A stretch of 64,000 nucleotides of DNA from Bacteroidota bacterium (GCA_023386235.1 JAEWKC010000040.1:1-64000), one strand, 5' to 3'; counted from the stretch's first letter, positions 52,330 to 61,566 are shown. A program made the numbers and translations. The notes: generated from the sequence alone by a model not told the origin.

Positions 52330-52980
52330 TCAATCCTTCCACAAAAAAGGAAATAAGATAACGGCGAGGGCAATCACTAAAATATCCAGCAAAGCCAGCA
52401 TACCCACCATTTTCCAAAACTCTGTGACAATAGCCGAAGAAAAAGCCACCTTGGATATTTTACCCAACAGCAACAATTGTGGCACAATCAGCGGAAAACC
52501 CATGATAGCCATCAGGGACGCCTGTTGCTGGGCTTTAGCCGCTATGGCTGCTAAAAAAGTAAAAGTAAGACTCAACCCTAAAGCGCCCATAAACGCTATG
52601 CCTGTAAATGCTAACGTGTTGAGCAATGGATTACCTAAAAGAAATATAAAAAGCAAAATGCTTATCCCCGACATTACGAGCATAAGCAATGCGTTGAACA
52701 CCAATTTTGCCAATACAAAATTCACAGGACTGGTGATAGAATAAAAATAAAGCATTCGGCCTCTGTTTTCCTGGAGAAAACTTTTGGCTACGGCATTAAC
52801 GCACACAAACAGCTGCACTACCCAAAACATGGCATTCCATACGGTTTCTTCCGGCTGTCCCATTGTAATGTACACTATGAAAATAGTAGAAGCTACATAA
52901 AGCAATACGCCGTACAAGGTATATTGCTGCCTTAGCTCAAGCAGGAAATCTTTTTTTATTAATGTAATAATGGAATGCAT
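52330..52980 (-). CDS. ccmB: Heme exporter protein B (CcmB)
   Basis: The 216-residue protein has about six membrane helices. LIKKDFLLELRQQYTLYGVL at the N-terminus, MFWVVQLFVCVNAVAKSFLQ, ENRGRMLYFYSITSPVNFVL, and GFPLIVPQLLLLG are CcmB features. CcmB is the membrane part of the ABC transporter needed for cytochrome c maturation (system I). The partner genes ccmA and ccmC are not in the window. Confidence 0.92.
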   Translation of the reverse strand: MHSIITLIKKDFLLELRQQYTLYGVLLYVASTIFIVYITMGQPEETVWNAMFWVVQLFVCVNAVAKSFLQENRGRMLYFYSITSPVNFVLAKLVFNALLMLVMSGISILLFIFLLGNPLLNTLAFTGIAFMGALGLSLTFTFLAAIAAKAQQQASLMAIMGFPLIVPQLLLLGKISKVAFSSAIVTEFWKMVGMLALLDILVIALAVILFPFLWKD

Positions 52981-53035
52981 CTACACCAGGCTGTTTGCAT
53001 GCAAAGAAAAGATTTTTAACCCGTATCTGAAATTT

Positions 53036-54025
53036 TTATGCTTTCAATCTGAAATTGAAAAGAATAGTACCGGTCTGTACTTTGGCGGTGCTCTTGCTCA
53101 GCTTTAACTGCCTGGCTTTGCTCAATGCGATGTTTCTTATATTAGAGCTAGTAGTAGTAGTTCCTTTAGGATTGATAGAAGCGCTGGTAACATTTCCGTT
53201 GGCGTCTACCACAATTTTCACCGCTACTCTGGCATTTTGGTTAAACCTGTCAGATAAAGAAGGGTAAGCCACTATGCGTCTGCCCGACAAACCTTCCCTG
53301 ATGCTTACACCCGATCTTCCTGTACCTCCATTGCCTGTATAGCTGTCAGACGTAAGATTGCCGCCGGCCCTGCCCTGATCGCCTCTGCCTCCGGCAACGC
53401 CCTGACTGGTAACGCCATTATAGCTGTCTGCCCTGTTACCTCCAGTACCCGTTCCTCTGCGATATACAGCTTTAGGCTGCGCGGTGGTGCTTGTACCGGC
53501 TCCCGAGGTGGCTTTGGCCGCGGTTTTTGTATTAGTGGCTGCTGCGGTTCTCGTTGTTGTTGTAGTCGTTCTCTTTTTAGGCGCTTCGGTAGCGGTAAGT
53601 TTCTCAACTGCTTTAGCAGGCTTTGTAGTGGTTTTGGGTTTGGCGGTAGTTTTAATTACGGGCACGTTTTTTTCATTGTTCCTTACCACTTCTCTGTGCA
53701 CCGCTACTTCTTCCGAAACAGCATTGGTAGCTTTACTGGCGGTTTCCATCGGGGTTTCTTCCATTACAGGCGCAGCGCTTTCTTCCGGTGATGCGGCTAT
53801 GTCAGGTGCAGGATCGCCGGGTACTAATGGCGCTATATCTCCAAAGCCTTCATCGCCATAACCTAAATTTACTTCAATACCTGTATCTAATACAGGAGGT
53901 GGCGAGGGCTGTAGTGTCCAATGGGTTAAAAAAAAGAACAAGCCTATAACCACGCACGTAGTTAACGTGAGCAGTGAAGCCTGGACATTCTTGGATGTTT
54001 CTGTGTTTACTTTTACTTGCGACAT
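53036..54025 (-). CDS. TonB-like energy transducer protein
   Basis: The 329-residue protein has one N-terminal membrane helix (LLTLTTCVVIGLFFFLTHWT) followed by a periplasmic linker rich in Pro, Ala, Thr and Lys (about 40-190), then a Gly/Ser/Asn-rich segment (GGRGDQGRAGGNLTSDSYTG). The C-terminal part (about 245-329) shows RIVAYPSLSDRFNQNARVAV, KIVVDANGNVTSASINPKG, similar to a TonB C-terminal domain. It may link inner-membrane energy to an outer-membrane transporter. ExbB/ExbD genes are not adjacent. Confidence 0.75.
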   Translation of the reverse strand: MSQVKVNTETSKNVQASLLTLTTCVVIGLFFFLTHWTLQPSPPPVLDTGIEVNLGYGDEGFGDIAPLVPGDPAPDIAASPEESAAPVMEETPMETASKATNAVSEEVAVHREVVRNNEKNVPVIKTTAKPKTTTKPAKAVEKLTATEAPKKRTTTTTTRTAAATNTKTAAKATSGAGTSTTAQPKAVYRRGTGTGGNRADSYNGVTSQGVAGGRGDQGRAGGNLTSDSYTGNGGTGRSGVSIREGLSGRRIVAYPSLSDRFNQNARVAVKIVVDANGNVTSASINPKGTTTTSSNIRNIALSKARQLKLSKSTAKVQTGTILFNFRLKA

Positions 54026-54292
54026 AGCGAAATCTCCTTCTTTTAAACTACATAAGTAACCGAAGATATATTACAAAGAAAAAACTAATTGTTTTACAAA
54101 TAGCAAATGTTGATTACTTCTAAGACTACGGAAAAGTTATGCAGATTATTCTATCGCTTATATAAACGCTATTTTACTCGTTTATTGATAATAATTTCGC
54201 AAAAGCTTTCTTAAAACTATTTTACAATACGTATTTTTTTGTATTCTTGTAAGAATATTGTTTATCAAACGATTAGTAGAGTAAGAGTATTC

Positions 54293-55393
54293 ATGTATCT
54301 GAAAAATCATCCGTCGAAATTATTAAAAGAGGAGTGGGTAAGAAATCTGCGCTTATACTCGCATGTGGCAGAAGAAAAGAAGGAACTGCGCTACAACCAG
54401 CTTAATTTATTTTACAAAGAACACTGGTTCAAAACTTTGGTACCCAAAAGATTTGGTGGCAGCCAGTGGTCTTTGAATGAACTGGCTGCTTTTGAAGAAG
54501 CCATGGCCTGGGCAGATGGCAGCGCCGGCTGGGTATTCACACTTTGCAGCGGGGCCGGTTGGTTCGCAGAATTCATGAACGAATCACTCATACACGAATT
54601 ACTGAAAAACGAAAAATTCTGTATAGCCGGAAGTGGCGAAGTGGGCGGCACTGCCGAACTTTTAGCGGATGGATCTTTTCTTGTGTCAGGATTGTGGAAA
54701 TATGCTACCGGCGCGCCGCACGCAACAGCTTTTACAGCCAACTGCTTATTGCTGCACAACGACGAGCCTGTGCACGACAATACAGGAAAACCTGCGGTAA
54801 TTCCTATCTGTTTCTTAAAAGATGAAGTAGAAATTGTACACTCCTGGCATACCATAGGTTTGCTGGCCAGCGCAAGCAATTCTTTTGAAGTAGATAAAAA
54901 AATAATTCCTCCCGAAAGAGTTTTTACCATTAATTCAGGCAGCAATGAAGCCTTATACAATTATCCTTTTCTGCAGTTTGCCGAAATAAACATTGCCTCG
55001 GCTATTTGTGGCATTTGCATTCATTATATGGAGGAATGCCTAAAAATATGGGAAGAAAAAACAGACGCGCAGGGCGAAAAAATGCTTGCTAATTTTATGC
55101 TGAAAAATATTTTCAGAAAGCAGCTTACCAACTTGGAAAACGCAAGAGAGAATTTAAGAATAACCATCAAAACAAGTTGGGATGCTGTAAAAACCAACAA
55201 AACGCTTTCGCAGAACCAGTTGTCACAAGTATCTTACAACGCCCTTTACCTGGTGAACACCTGCCGCAAAATAGTAAACGAGCTATACCCGTATACAGGG
55301 TTAACCGGCGCTTCTTCTCTATCCCCTATCAATCAGATATGGCGCGATTTTCAAACCGCCAGCCAGCACGGTATTTTTACAAAACTTTCCTGA
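54293..55393 (+). CDS. Acyl-CoA dehydrogenase-like flavoprotein
   Basis: The protein of about 366 residues has the acyl-CoA dehydrogenase fold in order: an N-terminal helical region (LVPKRFGGSQWSLNELAAFE, EAMAWADGSAGWVFTLCSGA), a beta domain (CIAGSGEVGGTAELLADGSF, LVSGLWKYATGAPHATAF, WHTIGLLASASNSFEVDKKI) and a C-terminal helical domain. It resembles the DszC/HpaB-like flavin-dependent members more than the fatty acid enzymes. The catalytic base is not evident. I chose ATG 54293; a TTG at 54239 adds 18 residues. It stands alone. Substrate unknown. Confidence 0.8.
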   Translation: MYLKNHPSKLLKEEWVRNLRLYSHVAEEKKELRYNQLNLFYKEHWFKTLVPKRFGGSQWSLNELAAFEEAMAWADGSAGWVFTLCSGAGWFAEFMNESLIHELLKNEKFCIAGSGEVGGTAELLADGSFLVSGLWKYATGAPHATAFTANCLLLHNDEPVHDNTGKPAVIPICFLKDEVEIVHSWHTIGLLASASNSFEVDKKIIPPERVFTINSGSNEALYNYPFLQFAEINIASAICGICIHYMEECLKIWEEKTDAQGEKMLANFMLKNIFRKQLTNLENARENLRITIKTSWDAVKTNKTLSQNQLSQVSYNALYLVNTCRKIVNELYPYTGLTGASSLSPINQIWRDFQTASQHGIFTKLS

Positions 55394-55521
55394 CAGAATT
55401 TATTTGTATTACATATAAGCAAAATACTAATATCCGTTAAACTTTTTGTTGTTTTCACGTCTTATATTCAAGGAAATGAAAAAAGAAAAGTTCCGATTAT
55501 TCAACCTATAAATTTTAAGAG

Positions 55522-56841
55522 ATGAAAAGATATTTATACATACTGGCAGCGATCGCATCGTTCGTTTTTTTTGCTGCCGGCTGTACCACCTACAGATCTT
55601 ACGGACAAGGCGGTTATGGCAACAATTATCCTAACCGGACTTATGACGACGGATATTACGGCGATGACGGCTATTACGACAATGGCAACTATGGTTACGA
55701 TGACAGGTATGACAGATACGATGGCTATGATGATCGTTATGGCAGAGGTAATGTAACCTTTGATGTATTCTACAACGAGCTGAGACCTCACGGCACCTGG
55801 AGAAACCACTCGCGCTACGGTAATATCTGGATACCCAGAGTATCCAACTTCAGACCTTACTCCACCAACGGTTATTGGGTAAACACCAATATGGGATGGA
55901 ACTGGATGTCTAACTACGATTGGGGATGGGCTCCTTTCCACTACGGACGCTGGGGCTACGATAATATGTTTGGCGGATGGTTCTGGGTACCTGATTATAC
56001 ATGGGGTCCTTCGTGGGTAACCTGGGGCAACGGACCAGACTACTACGGTTGGGCGCCAATGGCACCGGGAATGAATGTAGGCGTTAGCGTTAATATAGGC
56101 AATATTGCCTCTATATACTGGAACTTCCTGCCGCACAGGTACATGGGCTACAGAAATATGTACGATTACTACCTGCCTTATTCCCGCAATAATTATTATG
56201 TACGTAACACTACCATCATCAATAATTATAACTACTATGGCAATGATAGAAATACAAGATACTATTCAGGTCCGAGTGTAAATGATGTAAGCAGACGTTC
56301 AGGCAGAGAAGTAAGAACTTACAACATTGAAAACACTCCTAACCGTTCATACAATGGCAGAACGTCTAACGACAGGCTGTCTGTGTATACCGGAGGCAGC
56401 AGAAGCTATACACCCAGCAGGAGCAATACTTCTTCTGACAGGAATGTAAACTCTTCTACCCCTTCCAGAAGCTACACGCCCAGCAGAAGCAATAGCAATG
56501 TAGATGCAAGATCAAACAGTGGCGGCAATACTCCTTCCAGAAGTTATACGCCCAGCAGAAGCACCACACCAAGTGTGAACAGAAGCAGCTCTGAAAGATC
56601 TACAGCGCCTTCAAGAAGCTATACACCCAGCAGGAGTTCTTCTTCAAGCGTAAACAGGAGCAGCGCGCCAGCCTCTTCGGCTCCGTCAAGAAGCTATTCT
56701 TCACCAAGCAGAAGTTCAGCGCCAAGTGTGAGTTCACAAAGATCTGCACCTTCAAGAAGCTATTCAGCGCCCAGCAGAAGCAGCTCTTCTTCAAGCAGCA
56801 GTTCATCCGCTCCTTCAAGAAGCTATACACCCAGACGATAA
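55522..56841 (+). CDS. Tyr/Gly-rich lipoprotein with Ser-Arg repeat tail (DUF6600-like)
   Basis: The 439-residue protein has a lipoprotein signal (YLYILAAIASFVFFAAGC). A Tyr/Gly/Asp-rich stretch (about 25-80) precedes a domain rich in aromatic residues: NVTFDVFYNELRPHGTWRNH, NIWIPRVSNFRPYSTNGYWV, WGWAPFHYGRWGYDNMFGGW, VPDYTWGPSWVTWG. This is like the DUF6600 family of Bacteroidota surface proteins. The last 160 residues repeat PSRSYTPSRS with Ser-rich spacers, at least five copies. The tail is low-complexity and positively charged; it could bind acidic polymers or nucleic acids, but this is only inference. A terminator follows. Confidence 0.85.
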   Translation: MKRYLYILAAIASFVFFAAGCTTYRSYGQGGYGNNYPNRTYDDGYYGDDGYYDNGNYGYDDRYDRYDGYDDRYGRGNVTFDVFYNELRPHGTWRNHSRYGNIWIPRVSNFRPYSTNGYWVNTNMGWNWMSNYDWGWAPFHYGRWGYDNMFGGWFWVPDYTWGPSWVTWGNGPDYYGWAPMAPGMNVGVSVNIGNIASIYWNFLPHRYMGYRNMYDYYLPYSRNNYYVRNTTIINNYNYYGNDRNTRYYSGPSVNDVSRRSGREVRTYNIENTPNRSYNGRTSNDRLSVYTGGSRSYTPSRSNTSSDRNVNSSTPSRSYTPSRSNSNVDARSNSGGNTPSRSYTPSRSTTPSVNRSSSERSTAPSRSYTPSRSSSSSVNRSSAPASSAPSRSYSSPSRSSAPSVSSQRSAPSRSYSAPSRSSSSSSSSSSAPSRSYTPRR

Positions 56842-56866
56842 ATGATTTTTAATGATTATGTTTTAT

Positions 56867-56897
56867 AAAGCCGATCTTATTTAAAGATCGGCTTTTT
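56867..56897 (+). terminator. Rho-independent terminator
   Basis: AAAGCCGATCTT (56867-56878) pairs with AAGATCGGCTTT (56884-56895), followed by TTGCTTGC. The stem has 12 perfect pairs. Confidence 0.85.
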
Positions 56898-56988
56898 GCT
56901 TGCTTGCAGCCGACAACCATATTTATTGATAAATAAAATATTTAGCTTTTTATTATATTTTGTTTGAATAATTTTAATTCCTTGCACA

Positions 56989-57597
56989 ATGAAAAAAATT
57001 TTACTCTTATCCTTATTAGTCGCCGTACAAACTCTCGCCCTGTCGCAAGATGCAACCCACTCCGGGCATACACATCTTAAAAAACAAAAGCAATACATTC
57101 CTGAAGTAGCAGCGCTACAATCAGCTATTTTGCCTGGGCTGGGACAGATTTACAATCGTCAATACTGGAAGGTGCCTATTGCATTGGCAGCGTTGGCCAT
57201 CCCTATAAGACAACATGTAAAAAACAGGCAATGGCATACCGAAGCCGATTATGCTGTAGCATTCTCTCACATGGTAGGTACTGATCCTTCCAAATAATCA
57301 CTTAAAGAATTGCTCTCGCCGGAGTTTCTCAAAAGCTATGAAAACAGCAAGAATGTAGGAGGCATAGCACAGTTTAGAGCAACCGCCATGAAAGCAAGAA
57401 AAACCTATAGGCAGGGAATGGATTATTCCATACTCTGGGCGGTTGTGATGTGGGGACTTAATATTGTAGACGCTACCACTTCCGCGCATTTAAAAGGTTT
57501 TGACATTACAGACAATCTTACCATGCAGTTACAGCCGGCTTATAAGCCCGAAACAAGAAACACAGGCATTACAATGGTTTTTTCGTATAATAAATAA
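56989..57597 (+). pseudogene. DUF5683-type membrane protein gene with an in-frame TAA
   Basis: The frame opens with a signal peptide (KKILLLSLLVAVQTLALSQD) and the conserved PEVAALQSAILPGLGQIYNR, QYWKVPIALAALAI. It reaches TAA at 57295-57297 after GTDPSK. The same frame continues without a shift as SLKELLSPEFLKSYENSKNV, KARKTYRQGMDYSILWAVVM, WGLNIVDATTSAHLKGFD, and ends at 57597. Read through, it gives about 202 residues, the usual size for this family. Upstream and downstream parts are both conserved in kind, so this is one gene with a nonsense codon (or a sequencing error). The exact function of DUF5683 proteins is unknown. Confidence 0.75.
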
Positions 57598-57659
57598 TTT
57601 ATCGCATTCGGGTAGTAAATACTTGTATTATAAAACACTAGCCTAAACAATATTTTCTG

Positions 57660-57667
57660 TAATTTTG
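57660..57667 (+). promoter_or_regulatory. -7 box for ffh
   Basis: TAATTTTG matches TAnnTTTG and ends 23 bases before the ffh ATG. No convincing -33 element is seen. Confidence 0.4.
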
Positions 57668-57690
57668 CTTTTCAAAATTTAAGAGAAGGT

Positions 57691-59031
57691 ATGTTTAATA
57701 ATCTGAGTGATAAATTAGAAAATGCGTTTAAGAATCTGAAAGGTGAAGCCAGGATAACCGACCTGAACATTGCCACCACCGTTAAGGAAATTCGTCGTGC
57801 TTTATTGGATGCCGACGTAAACTATAAGATTGCTAAAGAATTTACCGATAAAGTAAAAGACAAAGCACTGGGAGAAAAGGTGATCAATTCCATCAACCCC
57901 GGACAGTTGATGGTGAAAATTGTGAAGGACGAACTGGCAGAGCTAATGGGCGGAGAAGAAGCCACCATCGACCTTTCGGGCAATCCTACCGTATTTTTAA
58001 TAGCCGGTTTGCAAGGTAGCGGTAAAACCACTTTCAGTGGAAAACTTGCTCATTATCTTAAAACCAAAAAAGGCAAATCTCCTTTATTGGTAGCAGCCGA
58101 CGTGTACAGACCTGCCGCCATTGATCAGTTGCACGTATTGGGTGAGCAAATAAACGTAGATGTATACTCTGACAGAGAAAATAAAAACCCTGTATCCATT
58201 GCCGAAGCTGCTATTAAAGAAGCTAAATCTAAAAATAAAAACGTTGTGATCATAGATACCGCAGGTCGCTTGGCTGTGGATGAAGTGATGATGACCGAAG
58301 TGCAGAACATTAAAGATGCCGTGCAGCCTAATGAGATTTTGTTTGTGGTAGACTCTATGACCGGGCAGGATGCCGTAAATACGGCGAAAGCTTTTAACGA
58401 TCGTTTAGACTTTACAGGTGTGGTATTGACCAAACTGGACGGAGATACCAGAGGTGGTGCAGCCCTGACCATTAAGTATACTGTAGACAAACCCATTAAA
58501 TTTGCCAGCTCCGGAGAAAAAATGGATACGCTGGATATTTTCTATCCCGAACGTATGGCTCAGCGTATTTTGGGGATGGGCGATATTACTTCACTGGTAG
58601 AAAAAGCGCAGGAACAATTCAATGAAGAAGAGGCAAAGAAACTGGAGAAAAAAATTCGTCAGAATAAATTTGATTTCCAGGATTTCTACGATCAATTGCA
58701 GCAGATAAAAAAAATGGGTAATCTGAAAGATTTGATGGGAATGATACCCGGAGTAGGAAAAGCCATGAAAGATATTGACATCAGCGATGATGCATTCAAG
58801 GGTGTAGAAGCCATCATCAGCTCAATGACACCTTATGAAAGATCCAATCCAGATGTGCTTAACCAATCCAGAAAAGTACGCATTGCCAAAGGGTCTGGCA
58901 AAGAAATAAATGAAGTAAACGCGTTTATGAAACAATTTGAGCAGATGCGCCAAATGATGAAGCAAATGAATAAAATGCCTATGGGTATGGGCAGAGGCAT
59001 GATGGGCGGCAGAATGCCCGGAAGAATGTAA
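57691..59031 (+). CDS. ffh: Signal recognition particle protein Ffh (SRP54)
   Basis: The 446-residue protein has the N domain (LSDKLENAFKNLKGEARITD), the GTPase domain with G1 GLQGSGKTTFSGKLAHYL, AADVYRPAAIDQL, DTAGRLAVDEVMM and TKLDGDTRGGAALTI, and the methionine-rich M domain ending MKQMNKMPMGMGRGMMGGRM. It binds signal sequences together with the SRP RNA and directs ribosomes to the membrane. The SRP RNA gene is not seen in the window. The following three genes are on the same strand with gaps of 15-30 bases. Confidence 0.98.
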   Translation: MFNNLSDKLENAFKNLKGEARITDLNIATTVKEIRRALLDADVNYKIAKEFTDKVKDKALGEKVINSINPGQLMVKIVKDELAELMGGEEATIDLSGNPTVFLIAGLQGSGKTTFSGKLAHYLKTKKGKSPLLVAADVYRPAAIDQLHVLGEQINVDVYSDRENKNPVSIAEAAIKEAKSKNKNVVIIDTAGRLAVDEVMMTEVQNIKDAVQPNEILFVVDSMTGQDAVNTAKAFNDRLDFTGVVLTKLDGDTRGGAALTIKYTVDKPIKFASSGEKMDTLDIFYPERMAQRILGMGDITSLVEKAQEQFNEEEAKKLEKKIRQNKFDFQDFYDQLQQIKKMGNLKDLMGMIPGVGKAMKDIDISDDAFKGVEAIISSMTPYERSNPDVLNQSRKVRIAKGSGKEINEVNAFMKQFEQMRQMMKQMNKMPMGMGRGMMGGRMPGRM

Positions 59032-59061
59032 CCACTTAAAAACTATAAATCTAACTCAACA

Positions 59062-59514
59062 ATGATACAAAGAAAACAATCTTTATGGCTGCTTTTAGTA
59101 GCGATACTTGCAGCACTTACTTTTGTATTTCCTTTTTTTACAGGCATCAGAACCACAGTGGCAGAAGGGTTAACGGATGTAAACTCTACAGCCGACATAT
59201 TAAGCGGCGGCGAGCTGTACGCTTTAAGCAATATTGTTTTAATGCTGGTAACGGCCGCTATAGCCATACTGGCTTTGGTAAGTATCTTCATGTATAAAAA
59301 CAGGACACAGCAACGCACCTTATGCTTTGTAAACCTGATACTTTCTTTCGGGCTGATATTTCTTTATTTTTATTATAAAAGCAATAAATACTCCGGCGGC
59401 ACCATTGCTTTAACCTCTGTATTTACTTTTTTAATTCCTGTATTTATCGTGCTTGCCATTAGAGGCATCAACAATGACATCAAACTACTTAAAAGTGTTG
59501 ACAGGTTAAGATAA
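59062..59514 (+). CDS. DUF4293 family membrane protein
   Basis: The 150-residue protein has four predicted membrane helices: QSLWLLLVAILAALTFVFPF, YALSNIVLMLVTAAIAILAL, LCFVNLILSFGLIFLYFYY, and VFTFLIPVFIVLAIRGINND. The start MIQRKQSLWLL and end NNDIKLLKSVDRLR fit the Bacteroidota family DUF4293, of unknown function. It lies 30 bases after ffh, so a link to membrane insertion is possible but not shown. Confidence 0.88.
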   Translation: MIQRKQSLWLLLVAILAALTFVFPFFTGIRTTVAEGLTDVNSTADILSGGELYALSNIVLMLVTAAIAILALVSIFMYKNRTQQRTLCFVNLILSFGLIFLYFYYKSNKYSGGTIALTSVFTFLIPVFIVLAIRGINNDIKLLKSVDRLR

Positions 59515-59529
59515 TCGATTACAATTATT

Positions 59530-60330
59530 ATGAGAAAACTACTTTTTACAACCACATTATTCTGCACATTGTTCTTACTTGCCCATTCTGCTTTCGCATG
59601 GGGCACTACGGGCCATAGAGTGGTAAGCGAGATCGCTGAAAGAAACCTTTCAAAAAAAGCTAAGAAAAACCTCTACGCGCTTATAGGCGGGCAAAAGCTG
59701 GCTTACTGGGCCAATTGGGCCGACAATCAACGCTCGGACACTTCGGGCAAATGGAAGCACACTACGGGAACATGGCACTACATCAACCTTCCAAGCCACC
59801 TAACACAGCATGCTTTTTACGACGCTGTAAAAAATTATCCCAAAGAGTCCGTCTATTCTCAAATCGATTTTCTTAAAAACAAGGTAAAAGATAAATCTTT
59901 ATCTAAAGAAGAAAGAAAAGATTACCTCGCCTTCTTAATTCATTTTATGGGCGATCTGCATCAGCCCATGCACATTGGCAGAGCCGAAGATCTGGGCGGA
60001 AACAAAGTGAATGTAAACTGGTTTGGCCGGTCTTCTAACCTGCATACAGTATGGGATACAGACCTCGTAGATTTTCAAAAATGGAGCTATACAGAATACG
60101 CTACTGTATTAGACATACTACCGCAAAATGATGTAAGGCAAATTCAAAACAGCTCAATGCTCGACTGGCTGTACGAAACATACCAGCTGACCAATGAAAT
60201 ATACACGGCTACGCCTTTCGGTTCTAATTTAAGCTACCCGTACACGTATTATTATACAGAGAAAATGAATCTTCAGCTGTTAAAAGCAGGACTTCGACTG
60301 GCTAAAATACTGAACGAAGTTTTAGGTTAA
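59530..60330 (+). CDS. S1/P1-family nuclease, exported
   Basis: The 266-residue protein has a signal peptide (RKLLFTTTLFCTLFLLAHSA, cleavage after FA). The mature protein starts with tryptophan (WGTTGHRVVSEIAE), the N-terminal zinc ligand of this family. Further ligands lie in WANWADNQRS, WHYINLPSH, HFMGDLHQPMHIGRAEDLGG and NLHTVWDTDLV. S1/P1 nucleases use three zinc ions to degrade single-stranded DNA and RNA and remove 3' phosphates. It probably acts in the periplasm or outside, in nucleic acid scavenging. It lies in the ffh operon. Confidence 0.95.
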   Translation: MRKLLFTTTLFCTLFLLAHSAFAWGTTGHRVVSEIAERNLSKKAKKNLYALIGGQKLAYWANWADNQRSDTSGKWKHTTGTWHYINLPSHLTQHAFYDAVKNYPKESVYSQIDFLKNKVKDKSLSKEERKDYLAFLIHFMGDLHQPMHIGRAEDLGGNKVNVNWFGRSSNLHTVWDTDLVDFQKWSYTEYATVLDILPQNDVRQIQNSSMLDWLYETYQLTNEIYTATPFGSNLSYPYTYYYTEKMNLQLLKAGLRLAKILNEVLG

Positions 60331-60358
60331 AATAATTTTCCATACCTTTAAAATTATC

Positions 60359-61180
60359 ATGTCAAAAAAAGCGTTATTAGCTATACTGGTTGCGTTATTA
60401 ATTCCTTTAGCGGGATATTTTTTACTGAAAGTTTTTGGCGAAAGAGCCGTACAAATGCCCAACCGCTATCTGCCTGACTCTGTGAATACCTATATCAAAG
60501 ACGGCAAAACGGTAAACGATACCATATGGCATACTGTAAAAAATATTTCACTGACCAATCAACTCGGAAAACAGGTAAACCTCTACGATATAAAAGGTAA
60601 AACCATTGTGCTGGATGTATTCTTTACCAGTTGCGGCAGTATTTGTCCTGCGCTCACAAAGAATATGAGCAAAATGCAGCAGTCTTTTCTTAAGGGCGGC
60701 AACACACGCCAGAAGATAGACACTTCGCTTGTGCACTTTATTTCACTTACCATTGACCCTAAAAGAGATTCCGCAGCCCGCCTGAAAGCCTATGCCGATG
60801 CCTATGGCGTTGTGCATGACAACTGGTGGATGCTTACCGGAGAAAAAGACAGCATTTACAATTTTATCTTTGAGGAATTAAAGGTTGATAAATATGAGCC
60901 CGACATGGAAATAAGTCCTGATTTTCCGCATACTGGCAGGTTTGTATTGATTGACAAAAATTACCAGGTGCGTGGTTATTACAACGGCTTAGATACAGTA
61001 GAATCTTTACCAAAAATGGCAAGGGATATTGGTTTGCTGATGGTGGAAAAAGACCGCAAAAATCCGCCACCACTGCCTTTTGACCCTATAATTATGGGAC
61101 TGTTTTTTGTAATAGCTCTGATAGGTGTGATACTGATTGGCAGAAAGCTTTTCAAAAAGTCAGCCGAAAACCGGCGCTAA
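60359..61180 (+). CDS. SCO1/SenC-family copper chaperone-like protein
   Basis: The 273-residue protein has an N-terminal membrane helix (KALLAILVALLIPLAGYFLL), a thioredoxin-like domain with the copper-binding cysteines in FFTSCGSICPALTKNMSKM (CxxxC) and the histidine in PDFPHTGRFVLID, and a second membrane helix at the C-terminus (IIMGLFFVIALIGVILIG). SCO proteins deliver copper or thiol equivalents to cytochrome c oxidase. No oxidase genes are in the window. The C-terminal helix is an extra feature relative to the shortest family members. Last gene of the ffh run. Confidence 0.93.
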   Translation: MSKKALLAILVALLIPLAGYFLLKVFGERAVQMPNRYLPDSVNTYIKDGKTVNDTIWHTVKNISLTNQLGKQVNLYDIKGKTIVLDVFFTSCGSICPALTKNMSKMQQSFLKGGNTRQKIDTSLVHFISLTIDPKRDSAARLKAYADAYGVVHDNWWMLTGEKDSIYNFIFEELKVDKYEPDMEISPDFPHTGRFVLIDKNYQVRGYYNGLDTVESLPKMARDIGLLMVEKDRKNPPPLPFDPIIMGLFFVIALIGVILIGRKLFKKSAENRR

Positions 61181-61182
61181 CC

Positions 61183-61566
61183 TTATCGTTGACGCTTAGG
61201 GGTATTGCGCAACATAAATGCCCTGAAACGATCTAAATCGTAAATAGAAATAATAGCGCCTAATTGAGCGTCTCTGTCTGCATCCAGCATTCCTATCATC
61301 ATATCTTTTTCATCATCGGCCAGTGATCTATCAAGCAGTATCTTTCTTTTTTTAAGCATGAAATTACGCTCAACGGAAGCAACAGTATCGGCAACAGCGG
61401 CCGTAAACCCTAATGAATCCTGGAAAACTTTTTTATATCCCTGGTGAATTTGTGCCAGCTGTATCGGCGTTAACTCCTCCTTATCTTTCTTCTTCTTTTT
61501 TTGCGCTGAAGCTGAAAGAGAAAACCCTGCAAAGAAAACCGCTACAAAAATATATTTCCATTTCAT
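61183..61566 (-). CDS. Hypothetical exported protein
   Basis: The protein of about 127 residues (from ATG 61566; ATG 61575 is nearly equivalent) has a signal peptide (KWKYIFVAVFFAGFSLSASA), a lysine run (QKKKKKDKEE) and a helical mature part (LTPIQLAQIHQGYKKVFQDS, DEKDMMIGMLDADRDAQLGA). The LTPxQ and length recall the Spy/CpxP-like protein encoded just upstream on the same strand. Function unknown. Longer starts up to 61698 run into intergenic repeat-like sequence and are unlikely. Confidence 0.7.
   Translation of the reverse strand: MKWKYIFVAVFFAGFSLSASAQKKKKKDKEELTPIQLAQIHQGYKKVFQDSLGFTAAVADTVASVERNFMLKKRKILLDRSLADDEKDMMIGMLDADRDAQLGAIISIYDLDRFRAFMLRNTPKRQR

Noticed and set aside
53305..53861. 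Long frames in other phases across the TonB-like gene
   Set aside because: They come from the repetitive Thr/Pro/Gly codons of the linker; only the minus-strand frame at 53036-54025 has an export helix and a conserved C-terminal domain.
55534..56136. 200-codon minus-strand frame opposite the Tyr-rich lipoprotein
   Set aside because: It is a shadow produced by the biased Tyr/Gly/Asp codons of the plus-strand gene, rich in Val/Ile with no domain or signal.
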